A DNA stretch of 32,152 nt from Clostridia bacterium (GTDB lineage: Bacteria > Bacillota > Clostridia > Christensenellales > UBA1242): NCBI GenBank assembly GCA_017625505.1, contig JAGAKV010000009.1:1-32152 (forward strand), read 5' to 3'. Under the pieces are notes generated by a model, which did not search any database, was not told the origin of the DNA, and saw nothing but the letters and a program-made list of their open reading frames with translations. The translations under genes were made by a program, and so were the position numbers. How positions within the stretch are numbered: position 1 is the first letter of the stretch; every line of letters starts with the position of its first letter. This document shows, in pieces, positions 25,187 to 32,103 of this stretch.

Positions 25187-26077
25187 ATGCTTTTTAAGAA
25201 AAAAGAGAAGGTTATTGATCCAATCATCCATGATGAAGAGGCAAACTTTACACTTTCAACAGGTGTACACATTCTAAACAGATGTGCAAATGTCTCTCTT
25301 TCTGGCAATGCGATTGTTCTTGAAAGTTTCAATACTTCATTTAAAGAAATCTCTGGCAAAGCAAGAGTTCAGATGATGGAAGATGTAGAAGTTGATCTTT
25401 TGACTGGCAAAGCAAAAGTTGGGCTTTTCAAAAGCGGAAAAATTACAACTGTAGCAGGAAAGGCGTCAATTACAACAATAAACGATTGTGTGATTGACTA
25501 TGTCAAAGAGAAGGCAACCATCGGCACGCTTAATGGCGGGTTTATTCGTTTCATTGATGGCCGCGCAGAGCTTGCAACAATCACCAATGGGACGGTACTT
25601 TTCGTGAGAAATAAAGCAAGAATTGTGACAATGATCACGGGCAATATCACAGAAATCTCGGGAAACGCAAAACTTGTAAGTATGCTTAATGGAAACATCA
25701 ACTATCTTCTTAATGATAGTAGAGTAGGTACAATGAACAATGGCAAAATCAAACTTTTTGCCGATCATAGCGAAGTTTCAACCTTTAATAATGGTAAAAT
25801 TGATGAAATGCTTGGCAAAGCCATGATTTCTGCAAATATGAACGGTGAAATTGGCTATCAAGCCAAACAAACAATCATTCTTTACTCTCCAAAAGAAAGC
25901 GAAAAGAGAATGAATGAGTATAGACAAATAAAAGAGCAGCTGGCAGACGACAAACAACCACAGCCTCTTGCGGACATTGAAAATGAGATTGAACAAACCG
26001 AAGAAAAACCAGCGAAGACAAAGAGAAAAACAAAACAACAAACAAAAACAAAAAAAGATGATTCAAGAGAAGAATAA
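25187..26077 (+). CDS. Beta-solenoid protein with twelve 17-residue repeats
   Basis: A 296-aa protein of unrecognised family. Residues 23-226 divide without a gap into twelve units of exactly 17 residues. The consensus per unit is about G-K-A-x-V-x-T-h-x-x-G-x-I-x-x-h-x (h, hydrophobic), for example GKASITTINDCVIDYVK, EKATIGTLNGGFIRFID and DHSEVSTFNNGKIDEML. Alternating hydrophobic positions and the Asn-Gly turn near position 10 fit one solenoid turn per repeat, similar in pitch to bactofilins, although no bactofilin signature is visible. The N-terminus is basic (MLFKKKEKV) and has no signal peptide. The last ~65 residues form a charged tail (Lys/Glu/Thr). Its TAA stop overlaps the ATG of a metal exporter (TAATG), so the two are coupled. 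Possibilities are a scaffold, polymer or cytoplasmic partner of the exporter. Confidence 0.8.
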   Translation: MLFKKKEKVIDPIIHDEEANFTLSTGVHILNRCANVSLSGNAIVLESFNTSFKEISGKARVQMMEDVEVDLLTGKAKVGLFKSGKITTVAGKASITTINDCVIDYVKEKATIGTLNGGFIRFIDGRAELATITNGTVLFVRNKARIVTMITGNITEISGNAKLVSMLNGNINYLLNDSRVGTMNNGKIKLFADHSEVSTFNNGKIDEMLGKAMISANMNGEIGYQAKQTIILYSPKESEKRMNEYRQIKEQLADDKQPQPLADIENEIEQTEEKPAKTKRKTKQQTKTKKDDSREE

Positions 26078-27108
26078 TGGAAGTATTTTTACACAGCTTA
26101 GAGCATACGCTGCTTGATCTTGTGATTCTAGCTCCACTGCTATATTTGACATACTTACTTGTGAGCTATTTTTCGCATAACGACAATCAAAAATATTCAA
26201 AAATCTTGCATCGCACCAATAAGGCAGGCCCTGTCATTGGTGCTTTTTTGGGTTGTGTGCCGCAGTGCGGTTTCTCTTCTGTGATGAGCAATCTGTATTC
26301 GAGAAAAATGATCACGCTGGGGACTCTTTTTGCAGTGTTTCTTGCGACATCAGATGAGGCCATTCCGTTGATGATTAAAGAGCCGGAATTTATCCTTCAG
26401 CTGCTTATTCTTCTGGCGGTTAAGGTGGTTTATGCGATCATTGTAGGTTATCTTATTGACGGCATTATTAAGCTTTTCTCCAAAAAGAGACAACCACTCA
26501 AAGATTATCATGATAAGCATTGTATAGAACATGAACACAGGCATCTTGCAAGTGAAGTCATTGCAGAGCAGCAAGCGTTTGAAAAAGAGCAGCAGGAGTC
26601 GCCTTATTATGTGGAAGAAAAAGAGCGTCATGAGTGTGAACACGATGAGGAGCACGACCATGAGCATCATGAAGAGTCTAAAAAACATAGTCACGGGCAC
26701 TGCTGCGCGACAAACATCTTTTTAGATGCACTGAAACATACCGCTGTTATTCTTGCCTACGTTTTTGCCATTACACTTGCTATCAATCTGATTGAAGGAT
26801 ATTGTGGAGGGGTGGAGCCTTTAAAGAGTTTCTTTGGTACAAATCCTTATGTACAAATCTTGCTTGGCTGTGTGATCGGGCTTATACCAAACTGTGCGGC
26901 ATCAGTATTTTTAGTTGAGTTATATTTGGAAGGCGTTTTATTGTTTCCGGCGCTTGTGGCGGGACTGTGTGCAGGGGCGGGCGTTGGACTTATCGTTCTG
27001 TTTACCTGCAATTATAAGCGCGTTGGACAAAATTTAGCCATTGCGGGAATACTTATGGTCTTGTCGTTTGTGGCTGGTTTAATAACAAATTTTCTACCAA
27101 TTTGGTAG
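26077..27108 (+). CDS. Putative heavy-metal exporter (ArsP_2/10-TM type) with His-rich loop
   Basis: A 343-aa membrane protein made of two similar halves. The first has helices from LLDLVILAPLLYLTYLLV and the motif GAFLGCVPQCGFS (Cys60 and Cys64); the second has LLGCVIGLIPNCAASVFLVE. Repeated G-C-x-P-x-C-like motifs in both halves are typical of the permease family annotated as a putative 10-TM heavy-metal or manganese exporter. Between the halves, about residues 145-213, is a soluble loop packed with His, Cys, Asp and Glu (HECEHDEEHDHEHHEES, then HSHGHCC), an obvious metal-binding segment. The ATG overlaps the stop of the solenoid gene. The metal is not determined; Mn, Zn, Ni or an arsenical are all possible. 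The stop codon lies in the following terminator. Confidence 0.85.
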   Translation: MEVFLHSLEHTLLDLVILAPLLYLTYLLVSYFSHNDNQKYSKILHRTNKAGPVIGAFLGCVPQCGFSSVMSNLYSRKMITLGTLFAVFLATSDEAIPLMIKEPEFILQLLILLAVKVVYAIIVGYLIDGIIKLFSKKRQPLKDYHDKHCIEHEHRHLASEVIAEQQAFEKEQQESPYYVEEKERHECEHDEEHDHEHHEESKKHSHGHCCATNIFLDALKHTAVILAYVFAITLAINLIEGYCGGVEPLKSFFGTNPYVQILLGCVIGLIPNCAASVFLVELYLEGVLLFPALVAGLCAGAGVGLIVLFTCNYKRVGQNLAIAGILMVLSFVAGLITNFLPIW

Positions 27109-27120
27109 AAATTTTTTATT
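27091..27120 (+). terminator. Terminator overlapping the exporter stop codon
   Basis: TTTCTACCA (27091-27099), loop ATT, TGGTAGAAA (27103-27111), then a T-rich tract. The TAG stop (27106-27108) is in the 3' arm. Confidence 0.75.
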
Positions 27121-27145
27121 TTTGCACGAATTTTGTAAAAAAAAG

Positions 27146-27174
27146 TTGACAAATGCTTCATACTAACTTAAAAT
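27146..27174 (+). promoter_or_regulatory. Promoter of the Rho-like gene
   Basis: Consensus TTGACA (27146-27151), a 17-base spacer and TAAAAT (27169-27174). AGGAG at 27187-27191 precedes the ATG at 27200. Confidence 0.75.
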
Positions 27175-27199
27175 CTAAAATGACTTAGGAGAAAATTGA

Positions 27200-28324
27200 A
27201 TGATAAATGAGATTAAAAACTCTAGAGCTCCAGAGGCTCTAATTGACAGGCTTGGTGTTTTTGAACTGCGCGGTCTTGCAAGAGAAATGGGCATCCCTTC
27301 TCCAACAACTAAAAAACGAGATGAACTGGTAGCGCTTATTCTTGAAAACTTTGAAAAAGGTGGGGTTCAAGAAGGAAAGGTACAACGAAGAGGACGTCCT
27401 TTTAAGAAACTTGCTTCTCTTGAAGAAATAATCAGCTCTGTTAAAGAAACTGAAACAAAAAGCGAAATGCATTATGATGGCATTCTCCGTTTTGCACAAG
27501 AACAGGTACCATTCTTTACAAGCTATGGTGAGTCAGAGCGTATTGAAGGAGTTGCAAGAAAAACGGAAAGAGGTGCGATTATCTATTCGCTTACAAGCCC
27601 TGCAAAAGTTTTTGTAGGCGATATTTATGCTCTTGAAAAAATCGAGAATGGTGATATTGTTGAGCTTACTGGACAGCGCGTAAATGACCAAGATTACTAT
27701 AAAGCGCTTTCAATCAGTCTGATCAATGGCATAAGTGCCACTTCTTATCAAAGGAAGGAAGCGTTTGAGCACGGCAGTGAAATTATTTCGCAGAAAGAAA
27801 TTTCGCTGGCAGGTCATAAGGCCTTTGAAGGAAGACGTAACGCATGCTTAATAGAAGAAGATTTATATGAGAATGAAGCCTTGAGCGAGATATATAAATA
27901 TGCTCAAGAAACAAATTCTAAACTTGTCCTTATTGGAGCAAACACTTCATTTGAAAACCAAATTTATTTTAAACAATTTGGTTTGAAGTGGAATTTTACC
28001 ACTCCTTATGGCACAGATGCAGCGACAAACTTAAATAAAGTGATAAATGGTTTGAATTACGCAGAAAACTGCTTTCAAAACGGAGAAAACGTGATTGCCG
28101 TTGTGACTGACCTCGGCGGCACTCTTTTGGCGCTGGATGAAAGTTTTGACGTAAGAGACTCAAACCACGCAAGAGAAACACAGGTGATTGCTAAGAAAAT
28201 GTTAAGCCTAGCCGGCGCATATGAAAGCGGGAAAAACTTTACACTGATTCTCTTCTACAGTGAGATGGATAAGGATGATAAGTTTATAGGCGGGGATTTG
28301 CTTAGAGTTTGTAAGCGTTGTTAA
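27200..28324 (+). CDS. Rho-like protein with degenerate ATPase (no Walker A)
   Basis: A 374-aa protein collinear with transcription terminator Rho. Residues ~14-50 are a Rho_N (SAP-like) helical domain (LIDRLGVFELRGLAREMGIP, then KKRDELVALIL). A basic linker follows (KVQRRGRPFKK), then a cold-shock-like RNA-binding domain (YDGILRF, then VGDIYALEKIENGDIVELTG). The remaining part aligns by eye with the RecA-like core of Rho: KLVLIGANTSF at the strand after the P-loop helix, NVIAVVTDLGGTLLALDE at the Walker B strand (Rho: DVVILLDSITRLARA) and KKMLSLAGAYESGKNFTLIL near the C-terminus. Where Rho has the P-loop PPxAGKT, this protein has LIEEDLYENEALSE, with no Gly-Lys-Thr/Ser. The C-terminal ~50 residues of Rho are also missing. 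It should not hydrolyse ATP like Rho. It may be a regulator, anti-terminator or RNA-binding relic. It is monocistronic, with its own promoter and terminator. Confidence 0.8.
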   Translation: MINEIKNSRAPEALIDRLGVFELRGLAREMGIPSPTTKKRDELVALILENFEKGGVQEGKVQRRGRPFKKLASLEEIISSVKETETKSEMHYDGILRFAQEQVPFFTSYGESERIEGVARKTERGAIIYSLTSPAKVFVGDIYALEKIENGDIVELTGQRVNDQDYYKALSISLINGISATSYQRKEAFEHGSEIISQKEISLAGHKAFEGRRNACLIEEDLYENEALSEIYKYAQETNSKLVLIGANTSFENQIYFKQFGLKWNFTTPYGTDAATNLNKVINGLNYAENCFQNGENVIAVVTDLGGTLLALDESFDVRDSNHARETQVIAKKMLSLAGAYESGKNFTLILFYSEMDKDDKFIGGDLLRVCKRC

Positions 28325-28328
28325 AAAG

Positions 28329-28364
28329 AAAAAACAAATCGAATAAAAGCGATTTGTTTTTTTT
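28329..28364 (+). terminator. Terminator after the Rho-like gene
   Basis: AAAAAACAAATCG (28329-28341), an 8-base loop, CGATTTGTTTTTT (28350-28362), ending in eight T's. Confidence 0.9.
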
Positions 28365-28376
28365 GATTGCAATTGA

Positions 28377-28405
28377 TTGACATTTGTGAGAAAAAATTGC
28401 ATAAT
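28377..28405 (+). promoter_or_regulatory. lgt promoter (predicts a leaderless transcript)
   Basis: Consensus TTGACA (28377-28382), a 17-base spacer and CATAAT (28400-28405). The lgt ATG at 28413 starts 8 bases after the -10, and no ribosome binding site lies before it. Confidence 0.65.
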
Positions 28406-28412
28406 AAAATAT

Positions 28413-29249
28413 ATGTTTGGATTTTATGATAGTCATTTTCTATTTTTTGGACTAGAAATTTCATATTATGGGTTGTTGATTGCTGTTGGAATGGCAGTCG
28501 GCGTTTTTATTGCGTGTAAAATTGCAAAAAAAAGGGGACTAAAGGGGGATGATATAATCATTCTTGCCCTTTATGTGCTTCCGCTTTCAATCCTTGGTGC
28601 AAGAACATATTTTGTGATTTTTTCTGAGCAAACCTACACATTCTGGCAGTTTTTTGAAATCTGGAAGGGTGGAATGGCAATTTACGGTGGAGTTATAGGT
28701 GGAGCTTTAGGCGTGGGCTTATATTGTCTCATTCATAAGAAAAACTTTCTTAGTGTTGCTGATATTGCAGTTGCACCGCTGCTTTTTGGGCAAGGGCTTG
28801 GCAGAATTGGCTGCTACTTCAGCGATTGCTGCTATGGCATTGAAGTGACAAACCCAGCGGCACAATGGTTTCCATTATGTACTCAGATCAATGGTGTATG
28901 GCATCTTTCAACATTTTTCTATGAAAGTTTTCTAGACTTGATTCTCTGTGGTGTGTTTATTTTCCTTATATGCAAAAAAATCAAAACGCCCGGCATTATG
29001 ATGAGCTTGTATTTTATCGGGTATGGCACAATTAGATGCATAATTGAAACTTTTAGAGGTGATAGCTTGATGCTTGGCAGTGTGAAGGTGTCACAGTTAT
29101 TAAGCGGACTATTAATTGCTGCTGGCGTTGCTCTTTTGGTTGCAATTTTACTTCTTAAGCGCAGGAAAGAAAAGAAGGCTGAGGATAAAAGGGAATCAGT
29201 CGCTGACAACGAAGCGGAAGAAGACTCGGCAAGCGAAAAACAGGTATAA
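28413..29249 (+). CDS. lgt: Prolipoprotein diacylglyceryl transferase
   Basis: Lgt transfers diacylglycerol from phosphatidylglycerol to the lipobox cysteine of prelipoproteins at the membrane. The 278-aa protein has about seven membrane helices (first: ISYYGLLIAVGMAVGVFIAC). It carries GGMAIYGGVIGG and GLGRIGCYFSDCCYG, the Lgt signature in the Cys-rich form known from clostridia. The late motif GTIRCIIETFRGDS provides the conserved Arg and Glu. The C-terminus is a charged tail (about 30 residues of Lys, Glu, Asp). The start at 28413 (MFGFYDSHF) is chosen because the longer frame begins with the TTG of the -35 box. It is followed by two genes on the same strand and may lead an operon with them. 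Confidence 0.94.
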   Translation: MFGFYDSHFLFFGLEISYYGLLIAVGMAVGVFIACKIAKKRGLKGDDIIILALYVLPLSILGARTYFVIFSEQTYTFWQFFEIWKGGMAIYGGVIGGALGVGLYCLIHKKNFLSVADIAVAPLLFGQGLGRIGCYFSDCCYGIEVTNPAAQWFPLCTQINGVWHLSTFFYESFLDLILCGVFIFLICKKIKTPGIMMSLYFIGYGTIRCIIETFRGDSLMLGSVKVSQLLSGLLIAAGVALLVAILLLKRRKEKKAEDKRESVADNEAEEDSASEKQV

Positions 29250-29277
29250 ATTTTTATAATATGACTACACTAAAGGC

Positions 29278-29766
29278 ATGAGAGGACGAATATTAAACAT
29301 AAAAAAGACAACGATTTTAAGGTTGTCTTTTATTATAAACGCTGTGCTATTTGTTATTTTAAGCAGTTTGTCTGTTATATTTTTAGACAATAATGATATT
29401 TATTTTTTCTTGTTTTGTTTCTTGGTAGGAGTGCACCTGCTTGTTAAAAGCATGCTGTTTAAACTTGACTCCTCTTGCTATTTTGGCAACTTGCTTTTCT
29501 TTTTGGCTGCTTTTTATTTTTATTGCCAGCATATAGGTATTGATTACATTTATCCTTTTTTTGTATTGCTTGCATTTTGCATTTCATCTTTTACAATTGC
29601 TTCATTTTTTGATCAGCCACTGCATTATTTTCTTGCTATTTCGCTGTTATTCGCAGCAATAGGTCTTCTTTTTTATCAGATAAAATTAATTTCTCTTATT
29701 GTTTTTCTTGCAATTGTTGCGGCTTGTGTGCTATTATTAGTTATAAGATTTTTTACTATGAAATAG
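29278..29766 (+). CDS. Small multi-span membrane protein, 162 aa
   Basis: An unrecognised hydrophobic protein with a basic N-terminus (MRGRILNIKKTTILR) and about five membrane helices (LSFIINAVLFVILSSLSVIF; IYFFLFCFLVGVHLLV; LLFFLAAFYFYC; FFVLLAFCISSFTIASFF; FLAISLLFAAIGLLFY plus a last one near the C-terminus). It has few charged residues inside the helices. It lies 28 bases after lgt and 12 bases before the DivIVA-like gene, so it is probably in one transcript with them. The start is uncertain: AAAGG is only one base from the ATG, which is too close for a normal ribosome binding site. No function can be assigned. Confidence 0.7.
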   Translation: MRGRILNIKKTTILRLSFIINAVLFVILSSLSVIFLDNNDIYFFLFCFLVGVHLLVKSMLFKLDSSCYFGNLLFFLAAFYFYCQHIGIDYIYPFFVLLAFCISSFTIASFFDQPLHYFLAISLLFAAIGLLFYQIKLISLIVFLAIVAACVLLLVIRFFTMK

Positions 29767-29778
29767 GAGCAAGGATTT

Positions 29779-30516
29779 ATGTTTTCAAATGAGTATCACG
29801 GATATAGTAGGCGCGAGGTGGACGGGTATATTGCCAGAATGAAGGGCTCATATCAAAAAGCTATTATGGATGAGCGTTTAAAAATTCTTGATGCAGAGAA
29901 AAAGGTGATGGAGCTTCGCAAAAAAGAAAAAGAACTTGAAGAACGCGAACAAAACATCAAAAGCATGCTTGATTCCTTCAGAAAAATGCAGGCAGAGGGA
30001 AATAGCAATATCGATATTCTTAGAATTGAGCAGCTTAAAATCATTTACCTTCAAATGCAAGAGCTTATGAAAGAATTGAGTGCAAAATATCCGGGAATTA
30101 TGACCAACAGCTCATATAAAAAGCTTTCCAGTGACATTCAATCCATTCTTGCAAAATCTGCAATGAAAAAAGATCAGGCGGCAACGGATAACGATTCGAT
30201 GAGAATTTTACTAAGCAAAATGCAAGAAAAACGCGGGCATGAAGGTGGAAGAGAAATAAGAGTAGAACGCAGCAGCGAGTTTAAGGATCGTTCAATTTTT
30301 CTTAAGCCTGTGACAGATATGCAACTTAATGAGGGCGAGGAGTATGAAAATCTTGTAGATAAATTTCTTGCGTCTAAGCCGGTTGATGAACAACCAAAAG
30401 CGATGCCAATCGTATCAAATGGTTTTGATCTTAAAGAAGCTGTTACGCCAAAGGATGATTTAAGCGAAATTATGAAGGCGTTTGACTTCTTTGGCGGAAA
30501 TGATGAGGAAGGGTAA
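29779..30516 (+). CDS. DivIVA/GpsB-like cell-division or polarity protein
   Basis: A 245-aa protein whose N-terminus fits the DivIVA domain: FSNEYHGYSRREVDGYIARM matches the membrane-binding and crossed-helix start (F-x-x-x-x-x-GY-x-x-x-x-VD-x-Y/F). A coiled coil covers about residues 25-75 (ERLKILDAEKKVMELRKKEK), then a further helical region and a mostly disordered, charged C-terminus. DivIVA proteins sense negative membrane curvature and recruit division or cell-wall proteins at septa and poles. This one has a longer C-terminal part than GpsB (about 100 aa). AAGGA at 29771-29775 gives the start. It is the last gene of the lgt cluster and ends at a strong terminator. Confidence 0.8.
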   Translation: MFSNEYHGYSRREVDGYIARMKGSYQKAIMDERLKILDAEKKVMELRKKEKELEEREQNIKSMLDSFRKMQAEGNSNIDILRIEQLKIIYLQMQELMKELSAKYPGIMTNSSYKKLSSDIQSILAKSAMKKDQAATDNDSMRILLSKMQEKRGHEGGREIRVERSSEFKDRSIFLKPVTDMQLNEGEEYENLVDKFLASKPVDEQPKAMPIVSNGFDLKEAVTPKDDLSEIMKAFDFFGGNDEEG

Positions 30517-30519
30517 ATT

Positions 30520-30554
30520 AAAAGTACTCTCAAGCAATTGAGGGTACTTTTTTT
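30520..30554. terminator. Bidirectional terminator
   Basis: AAAAGTACTCTCAA (30520-30533), loop GCAA, TTGAGGGTACTTTT (30538-30551), with one G-U pair and T tracts on both strands. It ends the DivIVA-like transcript and probably also the minus-strand GNAT transcript, whose stop is 56 bases away. Confidence 0.88.
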
Positions 30555-30609
30555 GTAGTAGATTATGAAATTAAAACACGGGCACTATTTCATCTGAGTA
30601 ATGATTGTT

Positions 30610-31187
30610 TTATAGCTTTATAGGATTTTTCATCCAAACTTCCGCGCTGCACTGGTTGCAATTTGTGTTTCGATTACAACAAAAAGGGCAGTAGCCGTGA
30701 TTTTTATAGTACTCTCTACCAAGGTCTTTTACTAGAGAAAAACCACACTTTTCAAGCAAAACTTTAGAATTTATGCCATTTTCGCCCCAAGCTTCATAAA
30801 TGATAGGGGAATTGGCGCCTTCAATACACATTTTTAAAAGAGTAGTTCCTATTCCTTGCTTTTGGTAGCCGCGTTCAACTATAAGATAGAGAATTTCTTG
30901 ATAGTGAGTCAGGTTGTTTAGACCGTATGGAGAGCCGCTTAGCAGTTCGCTTATACCGCAAGCGCCAACGACTTTAGCGCCATCGCAACATACATAATAG
31001 TTTAAGATGTCTTTTTCTATTTGCCTTTTATTTCTATTGAAAATAACTTCAGTAGAAGCGTTCTCTCTCTCTCTCCCCCCCCCCTTAAGAGCGGCTTTTC
31101 AACATCACATGTGCCAAGAAGTATGGTGACTAAATTTGCAATGTCCTGGATATCGCATGGGCTCGCCTTTCGATAAATTAACTTCAT
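30610..31187 (-). pseudogene. GNAT-family N-acetyltransferase, out of frame at a G10/(AG)n tract
   Basis: The gene begins with ATG at 31187, overlapping the stop of the upstream phosphoesterase (TAATG), with AAGGAAG upstream. The first 34 codons read as a normal GNAT N-terminus (YRKASPCDIQDIANLV, then LLGTCDVEKPLL). A run of ten G's followed by (AG)6-A-A (31084-31061) then shifts the frame, and translation stops at TAG (31019-31017) after 56 codons. The correct frame resumes right after the tract (STEVIFNRNKRQIEKDIL) and carries the acetyl-CoA motif (ERGYQKQGIGTTLL) and a Cys-rich tail (YCPFCCNRNTNCNQC) to the TAA at 30612-30610. Loss of one G, or gain of one AG unit, restores a full-length protein of about 190 aa. 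It is either a phase-variable gene in the OFF state or a homopolymer sequence error. The substrate is unknown. Confidence 0.85.
31061..31084. repeat. Simple-sequence tract: (TC)n followed by C10
   Basis: On the plus strand, T61-T62 then alternating CT to 31074, followed by ten C's (31075-31084); on the coding strand this is G10 then (AG)6-A-A. It lies within the 5' fifth of the GNAT gene. Both a homopolymer above eight bases and a dinucleotide array are slippage-prone, and a G10 run is exceptional in this AT-rich sequence. Confidence 0.95.
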
Positions 31188-31783
31188 TATTTTACTTCCT
31201 TCATATTAATATGTTCATCCTTATCCCAGTATAGTTCTTTCATTTTGATAAGATGCTTGATGTCATTTTCGCTGTACAGCCTAAAATGATTGAGGTCGCA
31301 GCCGATATTGAAACCAAAAGGCTTGTATATCCCGCCTCCTCTGTGCATATGTCCAAATAAGTTGAGCATGCCGCGCTTATAGTCTAAAGGCTTGTGGGTT
31401 AGATAGAATGTTTGACCAAGAAAATCAAGCTCAAGGTTCTCATAAACCTCCTTAAAACCATTTTCAAGACAAAAACTCCTAAACTTTTTGAAACTGTTTT
31501 CAAAAAAGAACTTAATAATTCTCTTTTCGTTGTTGCCAAGGATAAGCACAACGTCGGCTTTAAGCTTTTTAGCGTAGGTTGCTGCCTTCTGCCAACGGGT
31601 GCAGGTCTCGTCATCACAGTCCAGAAAATCGCCCACCACAAAGATTGTGTCGCCTTTCTTTGCCTGTTTATTCCATGTTTTGATCACGAATCGATCAAAT
31701 GCCTTCGGGGTTTTAAAAGGGCGATTATCGTTGCGAAGCGTTTCCCAATTGTTGAAATGTGGATCACTTGTGAAAAAATACAT
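31187..31783 (-). CDS. Calcineurin-like metallophosphoesterase, 198 aa
   Basis: A small phosphoesterase with the two-metal site of the calcineurin superfamily. Motifs in order: FTSDPHF (Asp and His), FVVGDFLD (GDxxD), LILGNNEK (GNxE, with Asn in the place of the common His, also seen in YfcE-like enzymes), YLTHKPLDY and LFGHMHRGG (GHxH). The Asn change suggests phosphodiesterase or phosphatase action different from the GNHE members, but the substrate is unknown. There is no signal peptide, so it is cytoplasmic. AAAGGAT at 31797-31791 supports the ATG. It is the first gene of a two-gene transcript, translationally coupled (TAATG) to the GNAT gene. Confidence 0.88.
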   Translation of the reverse strand: MYFFTSDPHFNNWETLRNDNRPFKTPKAFDRFVIKTWNKQAKKGDTIFVVGDFLDCDDETCTRWQKAATYAKKLKADVVLILGNNEKRIIKFFFENSFKKFRSFCLENGFKEVYENLELDFLGQTFYLTHKPLDYKRGMLNLFGHMHRGGGIYKPFGFNIGCDLNHFRLYSENDIKHLIKMKELYWDKDEHINMKEVK

Positions 31784-31803
31784 ATCTTACATCCTTTGAT
31801 ATG

Positions 31804-31832
31804 ATTATATCATATAAGCAGTTGTTTTTCAA
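31804..31832 (-). promoter_or_regulatory. Phosphoesterase-GNAT promoter with a palindrome on the -10
   Basis: On the minus strand, TTGAAA (31832-31827), a 17-base spacer and TATAAT (31809-31804). A perfect inverted repeat (ATATGAT, TAT, ATCATAT) at 31799-31815 is centred on the -10 and could be an operator, although AT-rich -10 regions give such symmetry by chance too. Confidence 0.7.
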
Positions 31833-32103
31833 AGAAAAAAAGCCTTTATTTTATTTGTTATCCAAATCATTCATAGATCCATGCATAAAATGTGCCTTAA
31901 AAGAATACAGCGAAAAATAATTTGAAATATTTTTGAATTTTGTTTGACAAATGCATATTAAAGATAGTATAGTAATAAGGTAGCGTGATTCACTCGGGGA
32001 ATTTGGCGAAAAAGAGAAAAATATTAAAATTTTTCAAAAAACTTTTAAAATTTCCTTGACATCTCAGTAAGAATGTATTAAAATAGCATTGCAAACTTGC
32101 TTA
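31833..32103. other. Intergenic region upstream of tRNA-Pro with a second strong promoter
   Basis: I see no reading frame of note. A consensus TTGACA (31944-31949) with TATAGT 18 bases on (31968-31973) points right and would transcribe about 130 bases before tRNA-Pro. The transcribed part contains a weak hairpin, GAAAAAT/ATTTTTC, at about 32014-32034. A second promoter follows at 32056-32084. The first could drive a small RNA or be a tandem tRNA promoter. Confidence 0.55.
32056..32084 (+). promoter_or_regulatory. tRNA-Pro promoter
   Basis: TTGACA (32056-32061), a 17-base spacer and TAAAAT (32079-32084), 19 bases before the mature tRNA 5' end. Confidence 0.75.

Noticed and set aside
25466..25768. 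Minus-strand frames within the solenoid gene
   Set aside because: They are by-products of the repeat composition; no start signal or recognisable domain.
28377..28412. A longer N-terminus for lgt starting with TTG at 28377
   Set aside because: The TTG is the -35 box of the promoter, and the resulting extra residues do not fit Lgt.
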